Shown here: positions 1 to 9,184 of the stretch, one piece after another | Numbering within the stretch: position 1 is the first letter of the stretch | Layout: the number at the start of each line of letters is the position of its first letter | Assembly (NCBI GenBank): GCA_937128505.1 | Contig: CAKZMM010000144.1 | Location: 1-32,785, forward strand | From: an uncultured Thermogutta sp. | GTDB lineage: Bacteria; Planctomycetota; Planctomycetia; Pirellulales; Thermoguttaceae | Direction of reading: 5' to 3' | DNA: 32,785 nt | Translations under genes and position numbers: made by a program | Notes under the pieces: model-generated | Database searches by the model: none | What the model was told of the DNA's origin: nothing | What the model saw: only the letters and a program-made list of their open reading frames with translations

Positions 1-276
1 ACTCTTTACCTGAGAAGAAAAACTCTTATACGATCGATCGACCTAAAACTTCGCTCGGTAACAGTCGGCAGGAGGGGTGAGCGGAGCCGGTACCCCTCAC
101 CGAGAAGCCCGAGATATTTGGGGCTGAACTTTGGCGTTTAAGCCGGAAGCGTAGAAATTTTCCGGTATCTTTCTAAGCCGTCTAATGCAGAAAGTTACTT
201 TTCTCCCGCGTAACCAGGATTTCCGTGAGTTTCAGCATTTCCCGCGTGTTTTGCGCAGGCTACCGCACGGTGATTG

Positions 277-306
277 TTGACAGGACTGGAAAGGAACGCC
301 TAAAAT
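277..306 (+). promoter_or_regulatory. Candidate sigma70 promoter
   Basis: TTGACA at 277-282 is a perfect -35 hexamer. It is followed after 18 bases by TAAAAT at 301-306, one mismatch from the -10 consensus. Transcription would start near 313 and run rightward. No gene begins for another 800 bases, so the product would be a long leader of the pyrophosphatase gene or a separate RNA. Confidence 0.45.
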
Positions 307-915
307 CTCCGCTTTCATGTCGTGAGGCATCAGAGATCGTTTATGTGACACTTTTTACCTAAAAGACGTTTTACATTTACCAAAAAGATAAAAGAGGTTT
401 TACATTCGCGTTGGGGTTTAAAGATGCATTTCCCTACAAAGAAATGAATGTATCTAAAAGCTGATAAAAAGTGCGCAGAAACAACTTGAATAACATTTTT
501 TCTTCCATGGAATAAGTTTTTGTGCTCTCACTCGGAGACGGGATTGAAAGTTTTTCATCTCGCGAACGGAATCACAGATTGTCGAGCGGCAAATCGGCGG
601 TCGGCAACCCCGAGATTGGAGGTGGTGTTTAGTCGGCATCCGAGTGCTCCTCGGCTCTGCCTCATGGAAAGATAAATTTCGTGGAAAAGGGGGCTTTTCC
701 CGGGTTTTCGCGTTTTTTGGATTGGCCGACAAGTATTCGAAGGCCAAGACGAAAAGGGGGACACGAGGAAAAACCCGGATAGCATTCGGAGCAAGGAGGC
801 TCGAGGGGGGTTGGCTCTTGCCGCCGTTCGGAGCGGCAGGTGGGGGGGAGCAAAGTAATCCGGTGCTCATCAAAGGCTCCTTGAGCACTGGAATATGCTA
901 AGGTCTTAAGAAGCC

Positions 916-953
916 GCGGAGTAAACGGGCAGCTTTCTGCCCGGGGATTCCGC
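916..953 (+). promoter_or_regulatory. Two-tier hairpin in the hppA leader
   Basis: An outer stem GCGGA (916-920) / TCCGC (949-953) encloses a perfect 7-bp inner stem CGGGCAG (926-932) / CTGCCCG (937-943) with a CTTT loop. There is no following T-run, so it is not a classical terminator. It lies about 175 bases before the start codon of the pyrophosphatase, where a cis-regulatory RNA could sit. No known riboswitch family was recognised. Confidence 0.3.
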
Positions 954-1127
954 TGAGTCAGATCCCACGCGAGGGGGACGGACGGAAATTTGCACGGCCT
1001 TGCTTGGGGCTAGCAAACAAACCGAGGATAGGCTGGAAGGCTTCGGAAGTTTCTGATTTTTAAAAGCCGAATAAGCAGCCGTAACACGCGGCTGAGAAGA
1101 GGTTCGGCAAAGATCAACACGGAGAGG

Positions 1128-3860
1128 ATGATGATGTTCGCCAACTCGAAACTCGAGAGGTCAAGAAACGATGGGAATGGGCAAAGCGTGTTGAAGTGGA
1201 TGATCATCGCCATCGTGGCGATTGCCGGTATGACCATCCCCACGCTGGCTTTCGCTCAGCAGGAGTCGGCCGGAGGTCAGGTGGCTTCGGGGGTTAGCTG
1301 GCGATTTGTGCCGTTTTGGCTGCTCAGTCTGGGGGCGTCTGCTGCCGCGCTTTGGTTTGCGTACCACTTTTTCCGTAGCATGCTCGAGTCGGATGAAGGC
1401 ACGGAAAAAATGCGGCAAATTGCCCAGGCCGTCCGCGAGGGAGCAGATGCCTACCTCTGGCAGCAGTATCGCGTGGTGGCCATGTTTTTCGTGGTCATTG
1501 TGGTCCTGCTGAGCATCGCCGCCTTCGTGCTGCACGTTCAAAGCTACTGGGTACCATTCGCCTTCTTGACCGGGGGATTCTTCTCCGGGCTGGCCGGCTG
1601 GTGCGGAATGAAGACGGCAACCCTGGCGAGCAGTCGCACCGCCTCGGGGGCCCAATTCTCTTTGAATCGGGCACTTCAGGTCGCTTTCCGCAGTGGTGCG
1701 GTGATGGGCCTGACGGTGGTGGGCCTGGGCCTATTGGATATCTGTCTTTGGTTTTTCATCCTTTATTGGCTGATTTCTTGGTTTGGCTTCGAAATGAGCC
1801 TGGTGGATATCACGGTCACGATGCTGTGCTTCGGAATGGGAGCAAGCACCCAGGCACTTTTCGCCCGGGTCGGCGGGGGAATCTTCACGAAGGCGGCCGA
1901 CGTCGGGGCTGACCTCGTGGGAAAGGTGGAGGCGGGAATTCCTGAAGATGACCCGCGCAATGCAGCCGTGATTGCCGACAATGTGGGCGATAACGTGGGC
2001 GACGTGGCGGGAATGGGCGCCGACCTATACGAATCCTATTGCGGATCCATCCTCGCTTCGGCGGCTTTGGGGGTGGCGGCTTTTGCCGGCGGCGAGATCC
2101 TCCCGCCCGAATTTCGCCACCCTGACATCATCCACCGTTTTCAATTGGCGGCCATCTTCCTGCCGCTAATCTTGGCCGCGGCGGGAATCGCTCTGTCCAT
2201 CTGGGGTGTTTACTTGGTTCGCACCGACGATGAGCAAGCTACCCAACGCACCCTGCTTAAGGCCCTACGGCGCGGCATTTACTTGGCCACCGGTGTCACG
2301 GCATTGGCGGCGATCGTTTTGACCTGGCTACTGCTGGGCAGCAGCTTCATGGGAGTGGCCATCAGCATCATTGTTGGTCTTTTGGCCGGTGTGATCATCG
2401 GTTACTGGACCGAATACTCCACCAGCGAAGAATATCAACCAACCCGAGAATTGGCCGGACAAGCCCTTACGGGACCGGCTACGCTTGTCATCGGCGGAAT
2501 CGCCGACGGAATGAAAAGCACTTGGGTGCCGGTGTTGACCGTGTGCTTCGCCATGCTTTTGGCGTTCGGCTTTGCTTGCAGCTGGCAGATTCAGGACCCC
2601 GAGTGGTTCGCGTTGGGATTGTACGGCGTGGGTATTGCCGCCGTGGGGATGCTCAGCACCTTGGGCATCACCCTGGCGACCGACGCTTATGGACCGATCG
2701 CCGACAATGCAGGCGGCAATGCCCAGATGGCAGGACTAGATCCGGAAGTCCGCCGCCGTACGGATGCTTTGGACGCGCTGGGAAACACCACCGCTGCCAC
2801 GGGCAAAGGCTTTGCCATCGGTTCGGCGGCCCTAACCGCTCTGGCCCTCCTGGCCGCATATGTTGAAGAGGTGCGTATGGGATTTGTCCGGTGGCAAGAG
2901 TCGGCTTGCCGGGCCGTCACCGAACCGGGCTTCTACAAACTGACCGATACCTTTCTTGCCCATGTCATCGACGGCCCCGGGGGGCGTCGGATCGAGGGAT
3001 ATCTGCTTTTCCGTGATCAGCTCAGCGACCTCCAGTTGGCCGAAACCCATGTCGAAGAGCTTCGTCAAAAGGCAGCATGGGCTCTTCCGCCCAATGCGAA
3101 GCGGGTTTTGTGGACGGATATCGACTTCAGCCGGGGCCCTGTGCCTATCCCGAAAGCCTGTTTCCTAGAGAGCAAAGACCGCTTCGGCCATACCGTGGTG
3201 CGTTTGCAGCCGGATAGTGCGGAGGTTGCCGCGCGGCTGGTATCGGTGCACCAAGCCACCATGCCGGATTTCATGCGTTACTATGTGGCCAACCTCATGA
3301 ACCCGGCCGTTTTGGTGGGAGCTTTCATCGGCGCTATGTCGGTATTTCTATTCTGCTCGCTGACGATGAAAGCCGTGGGCCGTGCGGCCTTCGGAATGGT
3401 CGAAGAAGTACGTCGGCAGTTCCGCGAAAAACCGGGGATCATGCAGGGTACGGATAGGCCCGACTATCGAACCCCCGTGGCGATCAGCACCAAAGCTGCC
3501 CAAAAGGAGATGATTCTACCGTCGGTGTTGGGTTTAGTAACCCCGCTGGCGGTAGGACTCGTCTTGGGTGTGGCAGGCGTAGTGGGGCTTTTAGCCGGCG
3601 CTCTGACCTGCGGTTTCTGCGTGGCCATCTTCATGGCGAATGCCGGCGGAACCTGGGATAATGCTAAAAAGCATATCGAAGGCGGTGCGCACGGCGGAAA
3701 AGGCACCGATGCCCACAAGGCTGCCGTGGTAGGAGATACGGTGGGCGATCCGTTCAAGGATACCAGCGGCCCCAGCTTGAACATTCTCATCAAGCTGATG
3801 AGTATGGTGAGTGTGGTAGCCGCGGGGTTGATCGTCCGTTACGCACTGAATTTGTTCTGA
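1128..3860 (+). CDS. hppA: Membrane-bound ion-pumping pyrophosphatase with periplasmic insertion
   Basis: Integral membrane pyrophosphatase that couples hydrolysis of PPi to H+ and/or Na+ export. Seen: the PPi-binding motif D258-x7-K266-x-E268, DNVGDNVGD, and the C-terminal [12 protein letters not shown] and [14 protein letters not shown] blocks. [10 protein letters not shown] (552-561) has Ala556 and Gly559, the pattern of the K+-dependent subfamily. Glu302 in the YES context is the position associated with Na+-pumping members, so a Na+ or mixed pump is plausible but inferred. At 910 residues it is about 200 longer than usual. A signal peptide (about 24-43) precedes membrane segment 1, fitting the N-out topology of the family, and about 140 residues (580-718) are inserted in the outer loop before the [11 protein letters not shown] helix. 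Three ATGs follow GGAGAGG (1121-1127); 1131 or 1134 have better spacing than 1128. Confidence 0.96.
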   Translation: MMMFANSKLERSRNDGNGQSVLKWMIIAIVAIAGMTIPTLAFAQQESAGGQVASGVSWRFVPFWLLSLGASAAALWFAYHFFRSMLESDEGTEKMRQIAQAVREGADAYLWQQYRVVAMFFVVIVVLLSIAAFVLHVQSYWVPFAFLTGGFFSGLAGWCGMKTATLASSRTASGAQFSLNRALQVAFRSGAVMGLTVVGLGLLDICLWFFILYWLISWFGFEMSLVDITVTMLCFGMGASTQALFARVGGGIFTKAADVGADLVGKVEAGIPEDDPRNAAVIADNVGDNVGDVAGMGADLYESYCGSILASAALGVAAFAGGEILPPEFRHPDIIHRFQLAAIFLPLILAAAGIALSIWGVYLVRTDDEQATQRTLLKALRRGIYLATGVTALAAIVLTWLLLGSSFMGVAISIIVGLLAGVIIGYWTEYSTSEEYQPTRELAGQALTGPATLVIGGIADGMKSTWVPVLTVCFAMLLAFGFACSWQIQDPEWFALGLYGVGIAAVGMLSTLGITLATDAYGPIADNAGGNAQMAGLDPEVRRRTDALDALGNTTAATGKGFAIGSAALTALALLAAYVEEVRMGFVRWQESACRAVTEPGFYKLTDTFLAHVIDGPGGRRIEGYLLFRDQLSDLQLAETHVEELRQKAAWALPPNAKRVLWTDIDFSRGPVPIPKACFLESKDRFGHTVVRLQPDSAEVAARLVSVHQATMPDFMRYYVANLMNPAVLVGAFIGAMSVFLFCSLTMKAVGRAAFGMVEEVRRQFREKPGIMQGTDRPDYRTPVAISTKAAQKEMILPSVLGLVTPLAVGLVLGVAGVVGLLAGALTCGFCVAIFMANAGGTWDNAKKHIEGGAHGGKGTDAHKAAVVGDTVGDPFKDTSGPSLNILIKLMSMVSVVAAGLIVRYALNLF

Positions 3861-4464
3861 CCCACCACGGGAAACTTGTGGGTGGTGCGGCAAATACGAC
3901 GGCGGTCTGCCCAAAATTTGGATGACCGACGGCTGTCCCTCCAAAACTGGCGCTCCAAAAATTGGATGACTAGCCGTCAAAAATGATCCGTCAAAAATGA
4001 ATTGACGGCGTCGGCGGTGCCGGGGAAACCGCCTGCGGAATTGGTGGAATGAAAAGGCTGCGATTCGTCGGCAAAGTTCAGCCACCCGAATAAAGCGGTC
4101 GTGTAACTCCCCGCGATTGTTCGGGGGACTGAAGCACGTCGCATGGTGGAATGTACGAACCTCCCCGCTCGAGCGCACGGAGCTCCCCCATTTGGCGTGA
4201 ATGTTTTCCCAGAAAAAGCTCCGCCGGAACCGGAAGAGGTTTTCCGGAACAAGGCAAACAAAAATTCGACAATTCACCCTTTTGACCAATATTTTGGTGG
4301 AGCTGCTTTCCGCGGCTTTTGTGATCGAGCTGCTTTCTGCGGGTTTTCCTGCTAAGCACAGGTGTGTACCAGCACGGTAGAGACAGGGCAGAAAGCAGCG
4401 GGACCGACTCCATTCCAAATTTGGGAGTTTGTCGACCGGTAAAGAGAAGCTGTCAGTCAACGGC

Positions 4465-4521
4465 GATCGATGCGCTCGAAGTTCCGCTGCATCGATGTTC
4501 GACTTGCCGCTGGATCGATGC
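4465..4521. repeat. Three ATCGATG-centred direct repeats
   Basis: GATCGATGC at 4465-4473, CATCGATGT at 4490-4498 and GATCGATGC at 4513-4521. The intervening bases are also related: both spacers end in CCGCTG. The periods are 25 and 23 bases. The copies are degenerate and no flanking gene explains them. Confidence 0.5.
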
Positions 4522-4672
4522 TGAATTTGGTAAGGGGTTTACGATCGGGAGCCGGCCTCAAAGACCTGGGCTATAGAGCGCGTCTCGCTCACTGCTGACG
4601 CCGTGAATCGGGTTGCAGACGACTCCCAGTAATGCCTTTGCACTTCTCAGCACGCCGATCTGGGGAATCCGC

Positions 4673-4704
4673 TTGACAAGTCGCCGGCGTGCTGGTAGTA
4701 AGAT
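4673..4704 (+). promoter_or_regulatory. Candidate promoter of the 4.7-4.9 kb RNA
   Basis: A perfect -35 box TTGACA lies at 4673-4678. The -10 is weaker: TAGTAA (4696-4701) at 17-base spacing, or TAAGAT (4699-4704) at 20. A start near 4707-4711 would give an RNA of about 240 bases to the terminator at 4947. Confidence 0.35.
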
Positions 4705-4706
4705 AA

Positions 4707-4947
4707 AACACATCGTTTTCTTCAGGAGCAACGCTTGGGGAAAAGTGCAGCTTCTCAGAGTGTTTGTTTGTTCTAGAGACGGTATGGTTAGTGGCACGAA
4801 CACAAGAGTGAACAACGGGAGCATCATTGAGAAAAGAATCCCCTGAGTTACCCTCCCTGCCCTTGCTCGCTAGTCTTCTAGCGAGCACCACCTCCGCCGA
4901 CCGCTTGCGTAATCTTCCCCGCAGATTAGCAAGCGGTCGGTTTTTTT
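4707..4947 (+). ncRNA. Candidate structured non-coding RNA
   Basis: A roughly 240-base unit bounded by a TTGACA promoter and a strong intrinsic terminator, with no credible protein inside. Structure seen by eye: a 5' hairpin, AGGAGC and CGCTT (4724-4736) pairing with AAGTG and GCTTCT (4743-4755) across an AA/CA internal loop; possible long-range pairing CTCAG (4754-4758) with CTGAG (4843-4847); a perfect 10-bp stem TGCTCGCTAG/CTAGCGAGCA with a TCTT loop (4864-4887); then the terminator stem (4897-4940). It lacks the hallmark sequences of RNase P RNA, tmRNA and SRP RNA, and I could not match it to 6S RNA. The exact 5' end is uncertain. It could instead be the tail of a longer transcript. Confidence 0.4.
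4897..4947 (+). terminator. Strong intrinsic terminator
   Basis: CCGACCGCTTGC (4897-4908) pairs with GCAAGCGGTCGG (4929-4940), continued by TAATCT (4910-4915) with AGATTA (4923-4928) around a 7-base loop, with one bulged G at 4909. Seven T residues follow at 4941-4947. This is the clearest terminator in the window and points rightward, although no protein gene precedes it for about 1 kb. Confidence 0.85.
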
Positions 4948-4975
4948 GTTTTCTTACTGTTTCATTCTTTTTGGC

Positions 4976-5012
4976 GCTGTTGCATTTTTGACGCTGTTGA
5001 ATTTTTGATGCT
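4976..5012. repeat. 17-bp tandem repeat
   Basis: GCTGTTGMATTTTTGA occurs at 4976 and 4993, with a partial third copy from 5010. The exact period is 17 bases. It lies just after the terminator and has no coding context. Confidence 0.5.
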
Positions 5013-5729
5013 TTTGAGCGTATTCCCTGGCCATTCAAGGCCCAGCACAAAAGAAGCGATAAAGAACGTTGAAGGTTTGAGAATGGGTCCTGACCGAGCC
5101 GCAACGCAAAAGATAAAAAGATAAGAGGTACCAAACGCACAAGGTACGATGACAGACTGCCTCGCTCAAATAGACGACTATTTGCCTATTCCAATTACTC
5201 TTAATTACTCTTAACAACGCACTGGGCGTGGGTTTGGAAATCTTTTTTGTGGCCCAAACTTGCTACTGAAACTTGCGGCCCAAAGTTAGGAACTTAATGC
5301 AAGCCCATCCGGCCTCGAATTTGGTACGAACTTTTATGCAGCCACAAGAGCGTGGGTTACAAGATTGGGCTCCTTTTCGCGAAATTGCCGCCCTACCGCT
5401 TGATGAATCGATCAATTTTTGAGGCAAATGACAACAGATTCTGACGTGCCGAAACGAGCCTTACTGCGCATCCTCGTAAGAATTTATGGGAAGAACCCAT
5501 CGGAGGAACTTTTTCGGAGCAATTCATTCTGAGGAGCGATTTATCCGGCGAATCTCACCCTCTCTTGTCACCGAAGTTAGCATTAACCTTGCGGGCTTTT
5601 CGCAAACGAATAAAATTAAAGGTAGCCGCAGGATAAAAAAAGCTAATTGAAAGCTAATTGATTGCCTTGCGGCGCGAAAGAAAAACCATCCGCCTATTCA
5701 CTCAGTTGCAACACGAGGAGTGCTCAGTA

Positions 5730-6167
5730 GTGGCGCGACAGGTCGCGCGAAAGCAAGCTTCCGATTTGGCAGCATCCGACTCATCGCTTCATCGTGCCAT
5801 GCTCGCGGCTCAGGTCGCCGCGGATTGTCGGGCACAGGACATCGTAATCCTCGAAATGCGGGGCCTCAGCGATCTATTCGATTTTTTTGTGATTGCCTCC
5901 GGAGCCAGCCGCCGGCAACTGCATGCCATTAGCGAGGAAATCGACCGTGTGCTTTCGGAACAAACGGGAGCCCGGCGTTTGGGTATCGAAGGTTTTACGG
6001 AAAGCCGGTGGATTCTCCTGGATTACGGGGATGTGGTGGTTCACCTTTTCGACCCGGAACTCCGGGGCTACTACGCCTTGGAAGATCTATGGGGCCAGGC
6101 GAAAAGAATTCCCTTCACGCCGAAGGTATCCGTTGCCCAGAAACGGGTGAGTTCCCCGGAAAATTAA
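5730..6167 (+). CDS. rsfS: Ribosomal silencing factor RsfS
   Basis: Small DUF143/Iojap family protein that binds ribosomal protein uL14 on the 50S subunit and blocks subunit joining when nutrients are scarce. The family core is clear: GLSDLFDFFVIASGASRRQ followed by WILLDYGDVVVHLFDPE and YYALEDLWGQA. The frame opens upstream at a TTG (5658) without a ribosome binding site. I chose the GTG at 5730 because CGAGGAG ends nine bases before it, giving 145 residues, close to the usual 105-130 with a short N-terminal extension. Many bacteria place this gene beside nadD or proA; here neither neighbour is present, and argS follows after a 457-base gap. Confidence 0.92.
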   Translation: MARQVARKQASDLAASDSSLHRAMLAAQVAADCRAQDIVILEMRGLSDLFDFFVIASGASRRQLHAISEEIDRVLSEQTGARRLGIEGFTESRWILLDYGDVVVHLFDPELRGYYALEDLWGQAKRIPFTPKVSVAQKRVSSPEN

Positions 6168-6624
6168 AAGGGTGAGTTGCCTGAAAGACTTCAAGACTTG
6201 TAGTCGATTCTCAAGGCGGCATGCCGAAATGCGGAACCTGGGCGGCGGATCCTTGCCTCGCATACGCAGTGACGAAGTGGGCAAACGAACGCGCGTCCCT
6301 CATTCCTGAAACCATCCCCGGTTTTTGGCTTACCAATCGCGCGGGCAACTAGGCGGGCTGACGACTTACCTGCTGGGAACGGTGACTAATTGGGGGGCCG
6401 CTGACTCTTCCGGTTGATTCCCTCAGCCGTGCCTGCTACCTTGAGCAGATTAAACGCTCATGCCGTTCTAAATTCCGATACCGTGGTCATGTTTGCACAC
6501 GCTCGGCCGTAACGGACTCAGCTTGCTACGATACCGGTAAGCCATCGCCGTTTCAATCCGTTAGGAAAAAGGGAATCCTTCACAACTGTCAACAAAGTTG
6601 CCATTAGTCTTCGCATAGGGATCT
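6168..6624. other. Intergenic region, nothing recognised
   Basis: Between rsfS and argS. No open frame with protein-like features, no strong hairpin followed by T residues, and no clear promoter consensus seen. Confidence 0.5.
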
Positions 6625-8361
6625 ATGGGTGCACTTCGTGAATTAAAAAAGCGTTTTTCGGAGGCCTTGAGGGGGTTCGTGGATGAGCCAGAGACCTACC
6701 TGAACCAACTCCGCCGCAGTGGGGCGCCTCAATTTGGGGATTACCAGGCAAACCTCGCAATGCCGCTGGCAAAGCAGCTTCGGAAATCTCCCCAGGAGGT
6801 GGCTCGCACCTTATTGGACCGAGTAAAGCTTGACGATCTTTGTCAGTCGGTAAACGTCGCCGGTCCGGGCTTTATCAACTTGCGGCTCCATGACCGCTGG
6901 CTGGCCGAAGAGCTCGCACACGCCGTGGTCGATCCACGACTTGGCGTACCGCAGGTGGCCGAGCCGCGAACTTGTGTCGTCGATTATTCCGCCCCTAACA
7001 TCGCAAAGCCGATGCACGTCGGCCACATCCGCTCCACCGTGATCGGCGATTGCCTGTGCCGCATGCTGCGATTTGTGGGCCATCGGGTGATCAGCGACAA
7101 CCATATCGGCGATTGGGGCACGCAGTTCGGTATGCTGATCTACGGGTGGCGGCATTTTGCCGATCCGATCGCCTATCAACGAGATCCGCTGGCGGAACTA
7201 GGCCGAATTTATCGCCACGTCAATCAATTGGCCGAACAGGATCCTCAGGTCGCACAGAAAGTCTTGGAAGAAACCGCTCGGCTCCATGCCGGCGATCCGG
7301 AAAACGTCGCCCTTTGGCGGGAATTTGTGCCGCGTTGTCTGGCCGAACTCGATGCGCTCTACCGCCGTTTGGGCGTGCAATTCGACTATACGCTGGGGGA
7401 GAGCTTTTACCACGACCGTTTGCCCGATTTGGTAGACGAACTACTCCAGCGGGGAATTGCCCGCGAAAGCGAGGGGGCGATCTGCATTTTCCTGGACGGT
7501 TTCGAAGCTCCCATGATCATCCGAAAGAAAGACGGTGCATTCCTATACGCAACGACTGACTTGGCCACCCTGGTCTACCGTGTGAACACATGGCACCCCG
7601 ATTGTATTCTGTACGTGGTTGATCATCGGCAATCGCTGCATTTCCGCCAGCTTTTCACAGCGGCCAATCTGTTGGGGTATAAAGCCCTTCAGCTCGAGCA
7701 CGTAAGCTTCGGGACCATTCTGGGGGAGGACGGGCGGCCATTCCGCACCCGAGCGGGCGACACCGTTGCCCTGGAAGATCTTCTGGAGGAGGCGGTTCGC
7801 CGTGCCCGAGAAGTCGTCGACGCCAACGACGACGCCAAGCCGGACGGCCCTGAATTAAGCGAGGTCGATCGGGCTCGGGTAGCCGAGGTGGTGGGAATTG
7901 GGGCCCTAAAATACGCGGACCTGTCGCAGAATCGCACCAGCGACTACGTCTTCAGTTTCGACAAGATGCTGGCGATGACCGGAAACACAGGAACCTATAT
8001 GCAGTACGCATACGCCCGAGTACGCAGCATTTTCGCCAAGGCGGGTCTGAATGCCGACTCTTTGCGGCAGGAAGGAGCCGCGATCCTTCTCACCACGCCC
8101 GAGGAACGGGCACTGGCCCTAGAACTAACTCGATTCGACGAAGCCATCGAGCTTGCTCTTACCGATTGGCGTCCCAACCAATTGACGGCCTATCTCTTCG
8201 ATTTAGCCAACAAATACTCGGCCTTTTATGAGAACTGTCCGGTCCTGAAGGCCGAATCGCCGGCTCTGCGGCAAAGCCGCCTGCTTCTGTGCGATTTGAC
8301 GGCACGCACCATCCAAAAAGGCTTGGAGCTTCTGGGAATCGGTGTGGTCGAAAAAATGTAA
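6625..8361 (+). CDS. argS: Arginyl-tRNA synthetase
   Basis: Cytoplasmic class Ia synthetase that charges tRNA-Arg. At 578 residues it is full length for the bacterial family. An N-terminal tRNA-binding Add1-type domain covers about 1-90. The catalytic core carries SAPNIAKPMHVGHIRS, with the HIGH-type motif HVGH at 131-134, then GDWGTQFGML. The second signature is FRTRAGDTV (373-381); ArgRS enzymes characteristically lack a canonical KMSKS and have this type of loop. The C-terminal DALR anticodon-binding domain ends NKYSAFYENCPVL and LLGIGVVEKM. The ATG at 6625 follows AGGGAT closely; the family N-terminus fits this start. No obvious operon partner: the nearest upstream gene on this strand is rsfS. 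Confidence 0.98.
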   Translation: MGALRELKKRFSEALRGFVDEPETYLNQLRRSGAPQFGDYQANLAMPLAKQLRKSPQEVARTLLDRVKLDDLCQSVNVAGPGFINLRLHDRWLAEELAHAVVDPRLGVPQVAEPRTCVVDYSAPNIAKPMHVGHIRSTVIGDCLCRMLRFVGHRVISDNHIGDWGTQFGMLIYGWRHFADPIAYQRDPLAELGRIYRHVNQLAEQDPQVAQKVLEETARLHAGDPENVALWREFVPRCLAELDALYRRLGVQFDYTLGESFYHDRLPDLVDELLQRGIARESEGAICIFLDGFEAPMIIRKKDGAFLYATTDLATLVYRVNTWHPDCILYVVDHRQSLHFRQLFTAANLLGYKALQLEHVSFGTILGEDGRPFRTRAGDTVALEDLLEEAVRRAREVVDANDDAKPDGPELSEVDRARVAEVVGIGALKYADLSQNRTSDYVFSFDKMLAMTGNTGTYMQYAYARVRSIFAKAGLNADSLRQEGAAILLTTPEERALALELTRFDEAIELALTDWRPNQLTAYLFDLANKYSAFYENCPVLKAESPALRQSRLLLCDLTARTIQKGLELLGIGVVEKM

Positions 8362-8467
8362 CGATCAATCAAAAGAGATTCCAAAATTAACCCACCGCTC
8401 GGCGACCACTCCCTTCGGCGACGGAAAATCGTGAGGCCTCGTAGTGAGGCGGTCCACGCGGGGGAAT

Positions 8468-9184
8468 TCATTTCTCAGGGACGACGCTTATCTCCATAGC
8501 ATCGCGGGCAACCCACGGCAGGGTGACGTCGAACCACTCCGTGCGGCTTTTATAGTGTTTCCGCACAAACTCCAAGTAGTCTCTCATTCCCCGCTCGCCA
8601 ATGCCGACGTTGTCGGCCACAACAACCGCCCCCGGAGCTAGCCGATCCTTGATCCCCGCCAGGCACGGGTAATAGTTCTGATAACCACAATCGAGAAACA
8701 GAAAATCCACCGGTCCTTCAATCTGCTTCACCAGCTCCCGCGCATCGCCGAGACGGACCTCCGCAAATTCCTCCAGGCCGGCCTGACGGAGGAATTCCCG
8801 GGCCCGTTCCACTCGCTCCGGAAGGATTTCGATCGAGATGATTTTGCCGCAGCCGAGTTGCTTCAACTCCTGGGCCATCCATAAGGTGGAATACCCAATT
8901 GCCGTACCACATTCCACGATCAATCGCGGTTTGTGCTCCCGAACTAGTTCCGCCAGACGCACCGCTTTGACGCGGCCGACCATCGGCACGGCCTCGTCGA
9001 GGCAAATCCGCTCGACCTTGTCAATTACCTCTTGGATGCGATCAGGCTGGTGGGTAGCGGAGGTGCTCTGCTCCCGCTCGCCGCTTGGTTTTGTTTCTTG
9101 GCCGCTTGCTTCGCCGCCGCCCAGGCAATCGAAAATCACGCAAAGGCAAGCCAAAAGCGCGAATATCGCCGTCCATCCTTTCAT
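8468..9184 (-). CDS. Secreted-type class I SAM methyltransferase (O-methyltransferase-like)
   Basis: 238 residues. The body is an O-methyltransferase/class I Rossmann fold: motif I is IVECGTAIGYST (89-100), followed by IISIEILPERVERAREFL and VDFLFLDCGYQNYY, the catechol O-methyltransferase-like arrangement. Substrate unknown. The odd part is the N-terminus: a hydrophobic stretch with cysteines (about 5-22) followed by a polar, low-complexity linker to about residue 48, which looks like a signal peptide or membrane anchor although SAM is cytoplasmic. The start is supported by AAGGGGAG about eight bases before the ATG, so the hydrophobic segment appears genuinely encoded. It is transcribed alone, convergent with argS. 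Confidence 0.85.
   Translation of the reverse strand: MKGWTAIFALLACLCVIFDCLGGGEASGQETKPSGEREQSTSATHQPDRIQEVIDKVERICLDEAVPMVGRVKAVRLAELVREHKPRLIVECGTAIGYSTLWMAQELKQLGCGKIISIEILPERVERAREFLRQAGLEEFAEVRLGDARELVKQIEGPVDFLFLDCGYQNYYPCLAGIKDRLAPGAVVVADNVGIGERGMRDYLEFVRKHYKSRTEWFDVTLPWVARDAMEISVVPEK

Larger units (their letters stand above)
1..1127. other. Gene-free leader region upstream of hppA
   Basis: No open frame here has a recognisable protein, a ribosome binding site or protein-like composition; the longest frames overlap each other on opposite strands at 454-901. The stretch holds a promoter-like site (277-306), a direct repeat around AAAAGASGTTTTACATT at about 361-410, and several perfect hairpins: 72-98, 683-700 and 916-953. 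It could be a very long 5' untranslated region of the pyrophosphatase gene or contain an unrecognised RNA; the sequence alone does not decide. Confidence 0.5.
3861..5729. other. Long intergenic region with repeats and a candidate RNA
   Basis: No convincing protein gene lies in these 1.87 kb. Contents: a bulged hairpin directly after the hppA stop (CCACCAC 3862-3868 with GTGGGTGG 3878-3885, no T-run); local repeats at about 3905-4010, 4465-4521 and 4976-5012; and the promoter-hairpin-terminator unit at 4673-4947, annotated separately. The 77-codon frame 4613-4846 and the minus-strand frames here look like chance. Confidence 0.5.

Noticed and set aside
454-901. Overlapping frames on both strands in the hppA leader
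   Set aside because: Opposing frames of similar length with low-complexity composition and hairpin content; typical of non-coding DNA.
3591-4460. 289-codon minus-strand frame across the hppA 3' end
   Set aside because: Half is antisense to hppA and the rest runs through a repeat-bearing gap; composition is Arg/Ser/His-rich with no domain.
4613-4846. 77-codon plus-strand protein before the strong terminator
   Set aside because: It begins upstream of the TTGACA box and overlaps the structured RNA candidate; no ribosome binding site or domain.
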